From Lumnitzera littorea (Eukaryota; Streptophyta; Magnoliopsida; Myrtales; Combretaceae): a DNA stretch of 64,000 nucleotides. The notes under the pieces are model-generated. The model had not been told where the DNA came from, did not search any database, and saw nothing but the letters and a program-made list of their open reading frames with translations. The stretch lies in assembly GCA_024138015.1 (NCBI GenBank), contig JAMXBB010000006.1, positions 74,123,077 through 74,187,076 of the forward strand, written 5' to 3'. The number at the start of each line of letters is the position of its first letter. Position 1 is the stretch's first letter. The translations under genes were made by a program, and so were the position numbers. This document shows, piece by piece, positions 12,221-23,814 of this stretch.

Positions 12221-13300
12221 TGATAACTTTTATTTTAAATACATTTCACATGGTGATTTTATAGTATTTTCCTTACATCTTTGGTTTTCTTTAAAGAAAT
12301 TGATACTTAACTGAGTAAAATTTTAATTTCAAGGTTTGAACGTGTTCTCAGATTAAAAACAAAGAAAGGAATCAAGTTTCACTCAATTTGGAGTTCAAAT
12401 GAATAAGTTATGAAGTTACATAAACAATAAGAGAAAGTGGCAAATTTTGGTCAAAAAGTTACACGGTCTAGGACACAACTATGTTGCCAGGCTGTGTTCA
12501 TCTAGAAAGATTTTAAGTGCCAAGTCAATAAGTTACACAACCTGGGATACAGTTGTGTCCCTAGGTTATGTTTGGTGACGAAAAAAGAAACTTTACAATA
12601 CATTATAAAAGGACTTACTAGAGTTTCACACATAACTTTGGACATTCAAAAGAGAAGAGACTTGAAGAGAAGAAGGAGCAAAAGGTGAAAGCAACACTTA
12701 ACTTTAAGATTAAAGAGATTTTTCATCAACAAAAGGGGTTTTTTCATGTTTTATTTCTTGATTTTGTTGCAATTCATTTTTAGTTTCATTATTATAACTT
12801 AAGATTCTTATATTTAGGATTGTGGAACCTAGGGTTTCATGTAACTATTAGATTTATTGATAATTTTCAATAGAGTTTCTATCTTTTCTTGATTCAATTA
12901 TGTTTTTTAATTGTTAATTGATATTTCTAGGGTATCAATTTATGATATTATACATGATGATAGAGAAATCACATGTGTAATGAGATCTTGACATAATTGG
13001 AAAGAATTACATGTGTACTTAGAGATAAGATACATGTTTCTTCCAGAAAATTGTTTTTTTTTTTTTTGTGTGGGAATTCATTATACATTAATGCGATTCT
13101 AAATTATATTATTAAGTGAAGAGATTCCGATAAATAATTTAGAATTAAGGTTAATATGCTTGAGAAAGGGGTTAACTTTACTTGTAAATCCTTCTAGTCA
13201 AGAATAATAGAGATTGAATTGGCTTACCCCTTGCTTGTTGATCACTCATTCTTTCAATCTCATTTCTTGAAGCATAATTCATGATCTTTGAACTTTTTAG
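12221..13300 (+). repeat. Athila-like LTR
   Basis: The LTR begins TGATAACTTT directly after the polypurine tract. It contains a pair of related units at about 12457-12580 with GGACACAACTATG-like inverted motifs, and a TATA box near 12601 followed by a leader-like stretch with GAAGAGA repeats. The right end cannot be fixed because no partner LTR is present. Confidence 0.55.
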
Positions 13301-14639
13301 AAGCACTAATTTCCAACCTATAATAGCACTTAACTCTTCAATTTTCCACTAAGGGGATAAATATTATTACTTGAACTGTTTAGTCAAATTAGACTTCTTT
13401 GCACTCTCATAGGTTTGTTTTTACTCTCAACATCAATTCCAAAAAATTGTGGCCTATCTTATAAGTGTTACATTCTGGTCAATCAATAAGTCTTTTCTAG
13501 GTTTGCACTGTAAGTCTTTTAGGCAATGGTTTAAGCAAATGGATATCAATGTACTTAGCCAATTTTGAAAAAAGTCATATACAATTTGTCTTAGGTATAT
13601 AAGTTAAGAACCTAAGAGAAACTAAACTTGGGCTTGCCCCAGTTTCATGAGCAAATTTCATTTAAGATAAGTTAATTTCTTTAGTCAAAAGAGCTTTATT
13701 AAGGATAGTATAGTGAGTTGGATCATAAAATGAGGGCTTTACTTTAGGCTTTATTTGGTTTTTTTTTTTTTTTGTTTTAAAGGTGATCACTTTGCTAATA
13801 TCTTCAATCTTTTTTCACTTTTTCTATTTCTTTGTCTCCTTGTGTTTTTTTTCTTTTCCTTTTGTTTTCTCTTTTTTCTTTTTTTTTTTTCTTTTTTGTC
13901 AAGGTGGTTACCTTCCATTGTTAAGTTTTCACTTAATAGGATCCGAAGCACTAAAAGGTAAGTTTAAGGTGTGTAAGCTTAGTAGAGGTGTATGTGGCTT
14001 TAAAGTTTTTGGGAAAAGTCCATAGGCTTGAGGTGTTTGAATGTATAAGCTCAAGTGAATGTATATGGTTTGAAGCTTTTTTTCATCCTAAAGAAATTGA
14101 ATTATCTATAACAACATTTTCTCGTAAATTGGCACAACTAAAACAAGCATATGTTAGTTTACTCCTTTTCTCCAAATTAATGATCTTAACCTCCTAATTG
14201 CCCCAGTTTAGGGTAGTTCTTGACAAGGCTAATTTTAAGAAAAATCCCCTAAAGGTTCAAATGGGTTTATAAAGGATAATCGTATTTAGGGATGATGAAA
14301 TGAATGTAATATCATTTTAACATGTGTAACAAGTTCAAGACAGGCCTCCTTTAAGAAATGAGCCCAATTATTCACCTTGATGACACTCTTCTCTCATGTG
14401 TGTCTAGGGGTAGTGTTTGGGATATGAGTTGCCTCTTTTCATTTTAAACCTTTCAAGTAATGTGTCATCATTCCCTTAGGTAAAAAGTTTTAAGCTCCAA
14501 GTTCGCATTTTCTTTATCCGTTTTCACTCATTCAAAATGCCCTTATTTGAATTAAGTTAGCTTCATAGCAAACAAAACTGCTTTATTCAATAACTCGTAT
14601 CTACTACAAGCTCCATAATGAAAGAACTAAAATTCTTTC

Positions 14640-15350
14640 CTATTTTTTTTGCCCCTATATTTCTGTCACTTCTTCAAACTTAGCTCATTCAATTAAATTG
14701 ATCTCTCAGAGATATACCCAACTGCTTTAATTGGTGAGCCACCCGGTCAAATGATAGTAACAAATCCTCAATGCCTAATGTTGGAGGTTGTGTATTTGAT
14801 GCCCCTTCAAAACTTAGGGAAGGAATACCATTGCTAATCAACCCATCAATCTCTAGAAAACTTGGTTGGATAATCTTTGCATCAATCAAATCTTGTACTT
14901 TATGCTTCAAACTTCAACAGTCTTCTATAGTATGCCCTACTTGACCTACATGGTATTTACACCATTTGTTGGGGTCAAGATCTCTTGGCTTACATTTTCT
15001 TGTTGGGTTTTCGCATGTCAGTAGTCCCACATCTCTCAATTGCTTAAACACTTGAGCCATTGGAATCTTGAACCGTGTAAATCATCTCCTCTTGTTGTGG
15101 ACAGGCTTGTCATGATTGTGGGCTTTCCCAATTGGCACATTTACTCTTGATTTCTCTTTCACTAAATCATCTTAATGCTTGGGCTGTAACTTCCTATTCG
15201 TATTAAGATGTAGGTTTTCGAGCTACTTGAGCACATAATCCATCGCCATTTCCATGCTAGTAAGCCTTTCTTCTAATATCACAAACTTTTCTTTTAGGGC
15301 AGCAACCTTTTCTTGCAGACCTTAGCAGTAACATGCCCCCTAGGCATGAC
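14640..15350 (-). pseudogene. Tat-like gag fragment
   Basis: The minus strand encodes KYHVGQVGHTIEDC followed by SLKHKVQDLIDAK, the zinc-knuckle-like segment and LKxKVQDLID block characteristic of gag in Tat/Ogre-type gypsy elements. A Trp codon between them is now a stop. Upstream (about 15200-15330) a helical EKVAALKEKF...MEMAMD stretch fits the gag coiled region. The same block occurs at 40097-40370 in the second Tat-like element, which supports the assignment. Gag would form the virus-like particle; this copy is broken. Confidence 0.7.
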
Positions 15351-16822
15351 CATTCAAATTCACTTTTGGCAACTTTTAAAAACTTTGTATCATGTTGATA
15401 GTAGGCCCTTAAATCTACTACTCTTTAGACTCGTATGCTTGAGATGGTGTGTTAATAAGCTCCTAGGCTTAGATATATGCTATGGCCTTGACTTGTTTCT
15501 CGTGTTTGCTCAAAAATCCTTCTACTGTGGCTATTTTATGTTCAAGAGCTTTAGAGATTTTATTTTATTTTTTTAAATTGTGATTATAGGCTTCAAGTTG
15601 GGCTAGATCACTTTGAAAGTAATCTTTCGAAGCCTGTAAGAATTCCTTCTTATTAGCAACACTACATCGAATTTTTAGTTTTGAAAACCATTCTTTTTTT
15701 TTTATTTTGAAACTTCTATTAGAAAATCAACGCTTATTTTATATCATAGAAGCTTAATATTGACATCAATGAATTTAAATAAAGAAAACATTAGGACTAA
15801 TGACCAAGGACATAGGATGACGATAATATTACAAGGATGATATGGAGAAGCAAAAATTATTTTACAATGAGAAACTTATTGAATAAATCACACAAAATTG
15901 ACGAGTCATGGAGAAAACTCTATTAAGACCTTGATAACCTAAAGGCTAAACACGAAGAATAAGAACTTAGACATTTACAAGATTAATAATCTTAAGATGA
16001 AAAATAATTCACAATGGCAATTTAATGATCTAATATTTTTTTATTTTTTTTATTTTGTTAGTTTCTAATAGTATGGTACATGTGTGGCATTGTAATAGAA
16101 ATCAACCGAGTCAATAATTATCATGAAACTGGTTTTTAATAATAAAATATCTTTTGAAATTTCCCTTTTTTTTAAATGTTGGAAAGCTTTTTAAAAAAAA
16201 AAAAAACAGTTCCATAATAATCTTTATCCTTGTTAATTTCCATTATTACATTCCAAAAAAAAAAAAAAGTTGATATAGAAGTCTTTTTTTAACATTGGCA
16301 CAAGGGGAATACTAATGATTTAGAACATTTTATATTAAATGTTATGTTACACAACCTATTATTAATGAAATAAAACAAAACCTATAAGATGCACATATAT
16401 TACAAAAGATAGCATATAAAAACAACTATGCAAAATAAATGTGATGCAATATGCTACATATGTATGTAATGTAATGGGGTTGGTCATTAATAAACTATAA
16501 GGAGTATGATAAATCCACAATCAAAAAACACCCTTATATATAAGTATATTCAAAATAAGATTTAATAAAAATGAAGCTTGTGTATACTTATATATAAGGG
16601 TTATTGATTTTTTTAATTGAAAATGAACGATAAACTGACTACGGATTAAATCAAACCTTTCCTATAATTTTAAGAATAACTTCCCCTTTTTTTGAAAAGA
16701 ACGATGCATGAGGGTGGTAAGTTTTTTTCTTAGGGCCTAAATCACTATAAACTCAGTCAATACAACTATAATACAATAAAAAAAAAAATACAAAAGCCCA
16801 TCAATTAATTTTTAATTTTACA

Positions 16823-18812
16823 TGACTATTTCGATTTCCTTAATTTAACCTATATCAAGCCCAGCCCGCTTAATATAAATCACTCGACATTAAATTAAGG
16901 AAATACTCTTCTTAAAAAAATTTAAAAAATATGAGTTGTCAACTGGTTCAACTGGTAAAAAATTAAAATTAGGCTTTTCGGGTGGGAACACCCTAATTTA
17001 ACCACTAGTCTACGGGTATTCTAAAAAATATAATTTTTAGAAAATCGAACCAGAAAAACTAAGTTCGCGAGCTAACCAATTAAGATTAAGTCACCATGTG
17101 AAAATTAAAAGAAATTTGATGGGCTTCATTTTTTAAATTTTTTCTAAAAATACTAAAAATAGATCTAAATAATTAAAAATAACTAAAAATGATTTTTTAT
17201 TATGAATTTCTAAGAAAAGGGGAAAAAAGTTTTTTTTTTTATTTTTTAAGGGTTGCCCTCAAGGTACCTATGAACCTGCTAATTGAGATCAAATTGACCG
17301 TAGTTTTCTTTTTTATAAAATATTTAGTGGATGGATTATTTTTATTTTAAAAATCGAGCTAGATTTACGTTTTCTATCCATTTATTATTTTAAAAAATAT
17401 ATAATTTTCCAAATTTAATAAAAAAACCTTAACTAACTGAATCTTTTTGAAAAAAAAAAACTTAATTTAAGATTTTTCATTTTTCAAAACCACTATATGT
17501 CAAAAAAAATTATTATAAAAACATGATTTAAAAAAATTAATTTAACTAAATTTTATTGCAACAAAATAAATAATAACAAAATAATAATAAACCTACACTT
17601 AAACACAAAAATAGTTAATAAAAGAAAAAAAGCATAACTAATAAAGTAAATTAATAAATATTAATGAAATAAATAAATAATAAAAAAATGATAAAAATTT
17701 ACCTAACGTCGGATTGTGTCGCTATTAGGCTGTAGATTGAGTAACATTAGGCAACAGACTGGACGATGGAGTGGGCATTGTTGGGCGATGCTGGGCGGTA
17801 AACTAGCGGTGATTGGGTGCTGCTAGGCAATGCTGGGCGGTGGACTAGGCAGTAGTGGGTAATAGATTGGGCACTAGGTGGTGCTGGGCAACAGATTAGG
17901 GGACATAGGGTGGTACTGGGCGACGAATTGGGCAACGTTGGGTGGTACTGGGCGATGAACTAGGTGACTGGCTAGGCATTACTAGGCGATGGACTAGATG
18001 ATGTTGGGTAATGCTGCGCGATGAACTGGATGTCGATGGGCAATACTGGGTGACGGACTGAGCGTTGCTGGGCGACTTAAGGTAGTGCTGAGCAACGCTG
18101 GGTGATAGATTGGGCGACATTAGACTATACTGGGCGACAGACTAAGCACTGTTGAACAACGCTGGGTGGTGGATAGGGCGACACTGGGTAATGGACTAGG
18201 TGATGATGGGCGATGAACTGGATGATGCAGGGTGATGCTGGGCAATGGACTGAGCGATGGACTAGGTGACATTGGGCAGTAATAAGTAACACTAAGTGGT
18301 GGACTGGGCAACACTAAGCAGTATTAGGCAATAGTGTACTGTAGTGCATGGTGGCATATGTAGTGTGGGTGGTAGCACGTAGTGGCACATGTGATTAAAA
18401 GGAAAAGTACTCTTGAATCCTTGGTCAATGTGTTATTGACGTAGATTTAACCTAGATTTACCTGATCTTCTAGAAACCTTAGCTAGTTTAGGCTTTTCTT
18501 TTAAGGCTTGACCCGATCTAATTTATCTTAATAATTCCCTAATTTGATTTAAGTCCTTAAATTAGGCAAATTAATTAATTCAGTCTATCTCGCTACTTAA
18601 TCCAACAACTCAACTTACTCCAACTTAACACTACTCGATTCATGACTCAACTTGTTATAACCTAACTTAATTTTCCCTTTATTTTTTTATTATTTATTTT
18701 TCCATTTTTCTCTTAATTTTAGTTTTTTATTTTTTTATTTTTTATTTTATTTTTTTATTAACCTGGCTCAATTAATTAAAATAAAAAAATCAACAAAAAT
18801 GGGGTGTCTACA
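16823..18812 (-). repeat. 5' LTR of Tat-like element
   Basis: The minus-strand start is TGTAGACACCCCATTTTTG at 18812, the family start also seen at 46462. The other end is near 16823, where the sequence matches the 3' LTR end at 10266-10410. The LTR is about 2.0 kb and includes the GGGC-rich minisatellite at 17740-18345. A stretch at about 17250-17380 resembles the matching part of the LTR at 34553-37015. Confidence 0.7.
17740..18345. repeat. GGGC-rich degenerate minisatellite
   Basis: About 600 bp of imperfect short units built around CTGGGCGATGGACT and relatives, with strong local G enrichment on the plus strand in otherwise AT-rich DNA. It lies inside the Tat-like LTR. The Pro/Ser-rich frames it opens on the minus strand are a by-product of the repeat. 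Confidence 0.8.
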
Positions 18813-18817
18813 CGCCC
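18813..18817. repeat. Target-site duplication CGCCC (right)
   Basis: Exact partner of 10261-10265. The solo LTR continues immediately after it. Confidence 0.85.
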
Positions 18818-19844
18818 ATCTTCATGCAAACCACTACTCATTAGCAACTGTAGCAACGTTTTTCTCTCCAATAATCCAAATGCATATCCAGGTAAGTTAA
18901 GTCATAGTTTTATTTTTAGTTTCTTTTGTTTATTGAATTTGTGATTTCTTTTGTTTAGTTATTTATTCTGTTGTTGATAATTTGTTTGCAAGCCAATTTT
19001 AAAGTATATAAAGTGAATAACAGTTTAGCTTAGGGAATCTCGTCCTTTCCAAATTTTTTATTATTCATATATATATCTATTTAGTTATGTAGATTTGTTT
19101 AATAGTGAAATATAAAAATATGTATATCTTAGTTTAGGACCTTTTTTTTGTATTAGCTTTTTAGGATTTCTCATTTAGAAAAAATTATTTCTTTTAGAAA
19201 TAAGAAAATTAATAACAAACCTTTAAAAACTAAGATGTTTTAGAGATTTTATCTACAACTAAAAATGCTCAAGAGTTAGGGCCCTCTTAAATTTTTGAAT
19301 AAATTAAATTGATTAAACAACGTAAATCTAGTCAATTTTCAAAATTAAAATCAATCGACACACTAAAGTTTTTGTAAAGAATTACGGTTATCTAATCCCA
19401 ACTAACAGATATATAAGCACCTTCGAGGCGACGTTAAAATCTATAGAAACTTAGTTTTTTTTTTATATTTTCTTTTGGTTTTTATCTTTTCTTAAAAATA
19501 TTAAAAAAGGACAATTTAAAAGAATAAACCTAATTTCGGAAAATAGATAGTGGTACTCGTTAAGGTTTAATAAGTTAGCCCCTAGATTCGAATTCCTCTA
19601 GTTTGTATTAAATTGAAATCAAAGATTAGTAACCAAATCATAGTCAATCTACCCAATTGATTGTGGTTTCTTTTCTTTTCCTAACTTCGGTCCGGTGGCG
19701 ACTCCAAAAATTTTTCTAAATAAAAAACTGGAATTTCTCAATTTCTTTAGTCGAGAATTAATATTAAATGGGTTAAGATTTAGAATTAATAAAAAAATGG
19801 GAGATCGAATTAAAATCAAAGAAAACCAAAATTTAGACTTGACA

Positions 19845-19849
19845 CTATC
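19845..19849. repeat. Target-site duplication CTATC (right)
   Basis: Partner of CTGTC at 8810-8814 with one transition. Confidence 0.8.
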
Positions 19850-20819
19850 CATTTAAACTCAACGTTCTTCTTAGTCAATTCAGTCAATGGCGTAGTTATG
19901 GAGTTGATGTTCTGGATAAATCTCCAATAGAATGAGGCTAAGCATGGAAGCTCTTGACTTTGATAGCACTAGTTGGCATAGGCTACTCATTAATAGCTCT
20001 CAGTTTTTCCTCATCGACTTAAACTCTACTCCCTGAAATGACATATCCGAGGAATATAACCTCGCTTTGATAAAACATACATTTCTTTAGGTTACCGAAT
20101 AATTTCTCAATACGAAGTATGTTAAACAGCAATCTCAAATGTTCAACATGTACAAGGAGGTTGACATTGTAGACTAGAATATCATTAAAATAAACTACAA
20201 TGCATTTGCTGATCAACGATCTTAATGCATGATTTATCAACCACATAAATGTACTCGGTGCATTAGTTGGTTCGAATGGCATCACCAACCATTTAAACAG
20301 ACCATCCCTTGTCTTGAAAGTCGTCTTCCATTCATCCCTAAGTCTCATCCGTATTTGGTGGTAGTTGCTCTTCAGGTCAATCTTTGAAAAGATGCAAGCA
20401 CCGTATAATTCGTCAAGCATGTCATCAAGCCGTAGGATTGGGTATTGGTATTTGATAGTGATCTTATTGATAACTCGGCTATCAATGCATATTCGCCATG
20501 TTCCATCCTTTCTCAACATGAGTATAGCAGGTATAGCAGAAGGACTCATGCTCTCACGAATATATCTGCAATCTACCAACTCATCCACTTACTTCATTAG
20601 TTCAGCTGCCTACTCTGGATTGAGCCTGTAAGTAGGTCAATTTGGTAAGGCAACCTTTGGTTGGAGGTCGATACAATGCTCAATTCCTCTCAAGAGAGGT
20701 AAGCCTTTTGGCATCTCGTCAAGGAAGAGGTTGGCAAATTCTTGAAGTAGTTGCTGCACTTCGATAGGTAAGTTCGCGGTCTCTGTAACCTCTAAGAATC
20801 TCTTAACTAAAAAGAGCAC
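19850..20819 (-). pseudogene. Gypsy reverse transcriptase (degenerate)
   Basis: Plant Ty3/gypsy RT is clear. The N-terminal linker reads LLQEFANLFLDEMPKGLP and GIEHCIDL (20637-20819). The palm follows with VDCRYIRESMSPSAIPAIL, RKDGTWRICID, INKITIKYQYPI, LDDMLDELYGACIFSKIDL, YHQIRM and WLVMPFEPTNAPSTFM (20019-20588). The catalytic box reads YFNDIL instead of YFDDIL, so one catalytic Asp is lost. Downstream the connection region has stops and reaches FKW at about 19850, where the solo LTR begins; the missing RNase H is at 8174-8809. Confidence 0.93.
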
Positions 20820-20829
20820 ATAGTCTTTG

Positions 20830-21460
20830 GCCTTAACTTCTCATGCAAACTAAGCTCGAGAAATCACCAAGGACTTCCACTGCAGAGATCTAGCAACCCT
20901 TTCCTAGGCTTCTTGCACTTCCATAGGACTCATAAGTATCAATATAATTTTCTTCCTGTCCTTTTGAAACATGTAGGCATTTCTATACCCATCAGATAAC
21001 ACTCTTAAGTCAAATAGCTACGATCGGCTTAATAATATGTGAGATGCACACATGAGAAGGACATCACACAATACCTCATCCTTGTACCTATCACCAATGG
21101 TAATTAGCACTCTAACTTGCTCGAAGACATGTAGTCCTCTTTTCTTGTTTAGCCAGTGAATCTTGTAAAGCTTAGGGTATAGAAAGGTAGGCAATTTCAT
21201 AGCCTTAACTACCCCTTATGCAATGATGTTGGTACAGATCCCTCCGTCAATGATCACGGCGCATAACTTACCATTCACCTGGTAATTGATATGAAAGAGG
21301 TTTTCTCTTTGCTCATTGTAATTAGCTACAAAAGTATTGAGAGATCGTCAAACTATAAAGTAATATTCGGCTTCGCTCTCAGGAGGTATCTCGGCATCAA
21401 GATCTTCCTCAAATTCTTCTAGCATCTAATCAGTTGCCACTTCTTCCTCTCCTTCACTCG
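20830..21460 (-). pseudogene. Gypsy retropepsin and linker region (degenerate)
   Basis: The best preserved part is at 21018-21200: KLPTFLYPKLYKIHWLN, VRVLITIGDRYKDEVLCDVL and ASHILLSR. These match the block following the protease active site in plant gypsy polyproteins (LPxxxHPxPYKLxWL, YxDEVxCDVVPMxAxHLLLGRPW). The active-site DTGA-like box expected further upstream could not be read. Stops break the segment. The retropepsin would cut the gag-pol polyprotein. Confidence 0.8.
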
Positions 21461-21489
21461 CACTTTCAACTTCAAACTAGGGCTTGTCT

Positions 21490-22681
21490 CCCACTATGGT
21501 CATGACTTGGTAGTTTAGACATTCACTAGTTACGTATCCATAGCCAAGGCATTTAAAACATTTGATTTCTCAGGTTTTCCTCCCTAAACTCTGACCCTAG
21601 TCTCTTTGGATCTCAAGCTCTTCGGTCTTGCTCTTACCTCAGCCTTTGTTTAGCTGGCTCGGCATGTAACCTCGACATTCCACCTCAGAACTGTTTTAAA
21701 CTCTATCATTTATTGGCCGATTTGGTAAAACACTCTTATTCGGTATCATTGTTTGGCTACTCGGCATTCGGCTAACCTGGTTCCGCCATTGCCTTTGAAC
21801 TCTCCAGGCCACACAAATGGTTTCATCTGAAGTTATGAGGCTCTACAGCTCTACGGTGTTACCAATCTTAGCCTTAGCCTATAGATGAAGCATGCTATAG
21901 TTCAGGTCTCAGGCTCATCAACATTGCATCGTATCACGAGCAACTGAAACTCTCAAACAAAGTCATCTACGAATCTGTTAACTTACCTCAAGTCTTGGAG
22001 TCATGGGAAAGTGTCTTGTTCGTAGTGTTGGGGAACAAACCTACTTCTCAAAACTCTCTTCATCCCATTCCATGTTAGGACCTCATGTCGAGTCCTTAAG
22101 TGAACATTCTGTAGCTTCTTCCACCACATTGCCACATATCCAAAAAATTCTAACATGGCCACTCTAATGCGGACAACATCTTCATAATCATAGAAGTCGA
22201 ATATGTTTTTTATCTTCTCTTCCCAGTCTAGGTAGTCATTAGCACTACTAGATACATTGAACCTCGAAATCTATAACTTAAGATGTTCGGCACCTCTTAG
22301 CACTTTGAACTCACACTCATCAATCTTAACATATTGCTCTTCTTCTTCTTCATACTCTTCTACTTTGTCAAACTCTAACCTTCTTCTCGAGACTCTATCG
22401 GCACATCGCAATGGTGCTTGATTTACGGGAAATGCTTTTGAAGCTCACTCATTCACTTGCCTCCTTGGCCTATCTCTTATTTCTCGACCCTACTTAGCCA
22501 CTTTCTTACATAGTTTAATCTCTGAGACCTTGTTTACGGAGACAACCAAGTTGGCCATAATAGCAACAAGATCTTGTATTTGCTCATCAGTAATACGTGG
22601 TGTTTGTTAGGTAACTTGACTACAACCCTGATCATCACTCTTAACATCGTTAATCTCTCCCTATACACTAGGGTTTGACAT
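21490..22681 (-). pseudogene. Gypsy gag with CCHC-type knuckle (degenerate)
   Basis: The frame opens with ATG at 22681 (MSNPSV, then a stop) close to the 5' LTR. It continues with ITDEQIQDLVAIMANLV and, near 21512-21570, a retroviral zinc knuckle CFKCLGYGYVTSEC in which the conserved His has become Tyr. Several stops and shifts interrupt the middle. Gag would bind element RNA and form the particle. The element's gag lies in the usual place, between LTR and protease. Confidence 0.8.
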
Positions 22682-22781
22682 TCTAACATAAAGCTTCAGT
22701 AAAGCCACTTCACTCAAATGCTTTCAGCATACATACAAATATATTAATAACAGACTATCACTATACAGCTCTCAGTCTTAA

Positions 22782-22802
22782 CCTCAAACTTTGATATTAG
22801 GA
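22782..22802 (-). promoter_or_regulatory. Degenerate primer-binding site
   Basis: Just inside the 5' LTR, the minus strand reads CTAATATCAAAGTTTGAGG. This resembles TGGTATCAGAGC, complementary to initiator tRNA-Met, with several G-to-A changes. The position about 8 bp from the LTR is right, but the match is weak. Confidence 0.45.
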
Positions 22803-22809
22803 AATAATA

Positions 22810-23713
22810 TGGTATACCTAAAAGCTTAGTTATCACTAAGACTTACCATAGCAAATCTAACTAAAAAGGGTTCTCCAAAATATTGAAGAGAATAAGAGGG
22901 AAAGGGTCCATAGATGAACAAGTGTAGTTAACGTGAAGCTGCTTGGAGGATGTAACTTACCAACAAACACAACACAACTTAACACCTCACTTAATATGAC
23001 GCATAAGTTGATGTCAAGGTCCACTCGCCACTCATCCTAAGCTACTCGGCAAGATTAGATAAGAGTGTATGAAAGATGGACTTGGAGAGGGTTATCTCAC
23101 AAGAATAGAATATTGAGTATTAAAATGTAAGTTATATCCATCTTACAAGAGAAAGGGACTATTTATAGTAAATCTCTAGGGTAACATTACAAATAAAAAA
23201 ATTACAATAAAGTATATACAAAAGGGGATTCTTAGTATATGCAAAAAAGGGTAAAAAGGAAAAAAGAAAAAAATAGAAAAATAGTACAATGTCAGAAGAG
23301 GTGGATAAGTGGTGGTGCAATATTGGTCCCATACGAATATTTTCTAAGCACAGCAAGTGAGAAGGATTAAAATGTTATGGCAATAAAGGGGCCGAGACAA
23401 GAGAAGTGGTAGCATGCAAAGAGAAAACTACTCGACTGATAAGTGAGTCTCTCGTCACTCGGCAAGAACCTCTAGGGAGCAACTAGTCAGAATACTCGAT
23501 ACAGGGTCTTCAGCCAAGAAATGGTCGGCATCATCACTATCAAGAGCATAGATCATAGTATGACAATGCGGAAAGCTGAAGGAGTTCATCCATCTTTCTT
23601 CTAGGTAAACTTTCTTATCATCAGTAAGTTGCCAAAAGAGAATTCTTCAAGTGAGCGATTGCAGTCTTCGGGGCTGTACGCGAGTAATGGGACCGCTGGT
23701 CAGTAGTTCATCA
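22810..23713 (-). repeat. 5' LTR of minus-strand gypsy element
   Basis: This 904-bp partner of 6235-7085 has plus-strand ends TGGTATACC and TTCATCA. A TATA box (CTATAAATAGT on the minus strand) lies near 23157-23168. It is followed on the plus strand by the TSD GACTT at 23714-23718. Confidence 0.9.
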
Positions 23714-23718
23714 GACTT

Positions 23719-23770
23719 ACCATTTGAAATATGTTTTATCAAGATCATATAAATAGATATTAGACATACA

Positions 23771-23814
<44 letters not shown>

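Larger units (their letters stand above)
10411..13300 (+). mobile_element. Athila-like element fragment (3' internal region plus LTR)
   Basis: The plus strand shows a decayed ORF opening (ATG at about 10783, stop after six codons), a long non-coding 3' region, a hairpin at 12181-12200, a purine-rich tract (GTGTGGGGAAG) and an LTR start TGATAACTTT at 12221. The LTR has a TATA box (CATTATAAAAGG near 12601). The left boundary and the right end of the LTR are uncertain, and no second LTR copy is present. A second hairpin with the same loop lies at 11008-11029, so two related element ends may be merged here. Confidence 0.55.
10266..18812 (-). mobile_element. Tat-like LTR retrotransposon, rearranged
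   Basis: On the minus strand the element begins TGTAGACACCCC at 18812 and ends ...AACA at 10266, with a perfect CGCCC TSD. The 5' LTR is about 16823-18812. Of the 3' LTR only the terminal 145 bp or so (10266-10410) is recognisable; this piece matches 16823-16960. Gag remains are at about 14640-15350. No RT, RNase H or integrase was recognised, so pol was lost or replaced. An Athila-like plus-strand fragment occupies about 10411-13300, inside what should be the 3' LTR. Confidence 0.75.
8815..19844 (+). repeat. Solo LTR of a Tat-like element, interrupted by a later insertion
   Basis: The outer ends are TATAAACACTCAATTTTTG (a decayed TGTAGACAC LTR start) at 8815 and ACTTGACA at 19844. Removing the minus-strand element 10266-18812 and one copy of its TSD leaves about 2.48 kb with no internal coding region, which fits a solo LTR made by recombination between two LTRs. 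Plus-strand landmarks run in order: a tRNA-like module at 9110-9181, a TATA box (CTTTATAAAA near 9411) and a GTGGCGACTCC motif near 19693-19705, typical near the 3' end of Tat/Ogre LTRs. Confidence 0.8.
6235..23713 (-). mobile_element. Ty3/gypsy LTR retrotransposon, split by nested insertions
   Basis: This element reads on the minus strand. It has two similar LTRs (6235-7085 and 22810-23713) and identical 5-bp flanks GACTT. In element order it holds a degenerate primer-binding site, gag (from 22681), protease/linker, RT (to about 19850), an 11-kb foreign insertion (8815-19844), RNase H and integrase (to 7097). Without the insertion it would be about 6.4 kb. The integrase C-terminus ends about 10 bp before the 3' LTR and no chromodomain is seen. 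All genes carry stops or frameshifts, so it is dead. The clade within Ty3/gypsy is not assigned. Confidence 0.9.

Noticed and set aside
13755..14197. Phe/Leu-rich plus-strand frames
   Set aside because: Produced by long T-runs; low complexity and inside a Tat-like internal region read on the other strand.
17747..18314. Three Pro/Ser-rich minus-strand frames
   Set aside because: They are read out of the GGGC minisatellite; the peptides simply mirror the repeat and have no start context or family.
20365..20631. Plus-strand frame of 88 codons
   Set aside because: Antisense shadow of the reverse transcriptase on the minus strand.
23771..23813. CRISPR-like or tandem array
   Set aside because: A plain (GA)n microsatellite without spacers.
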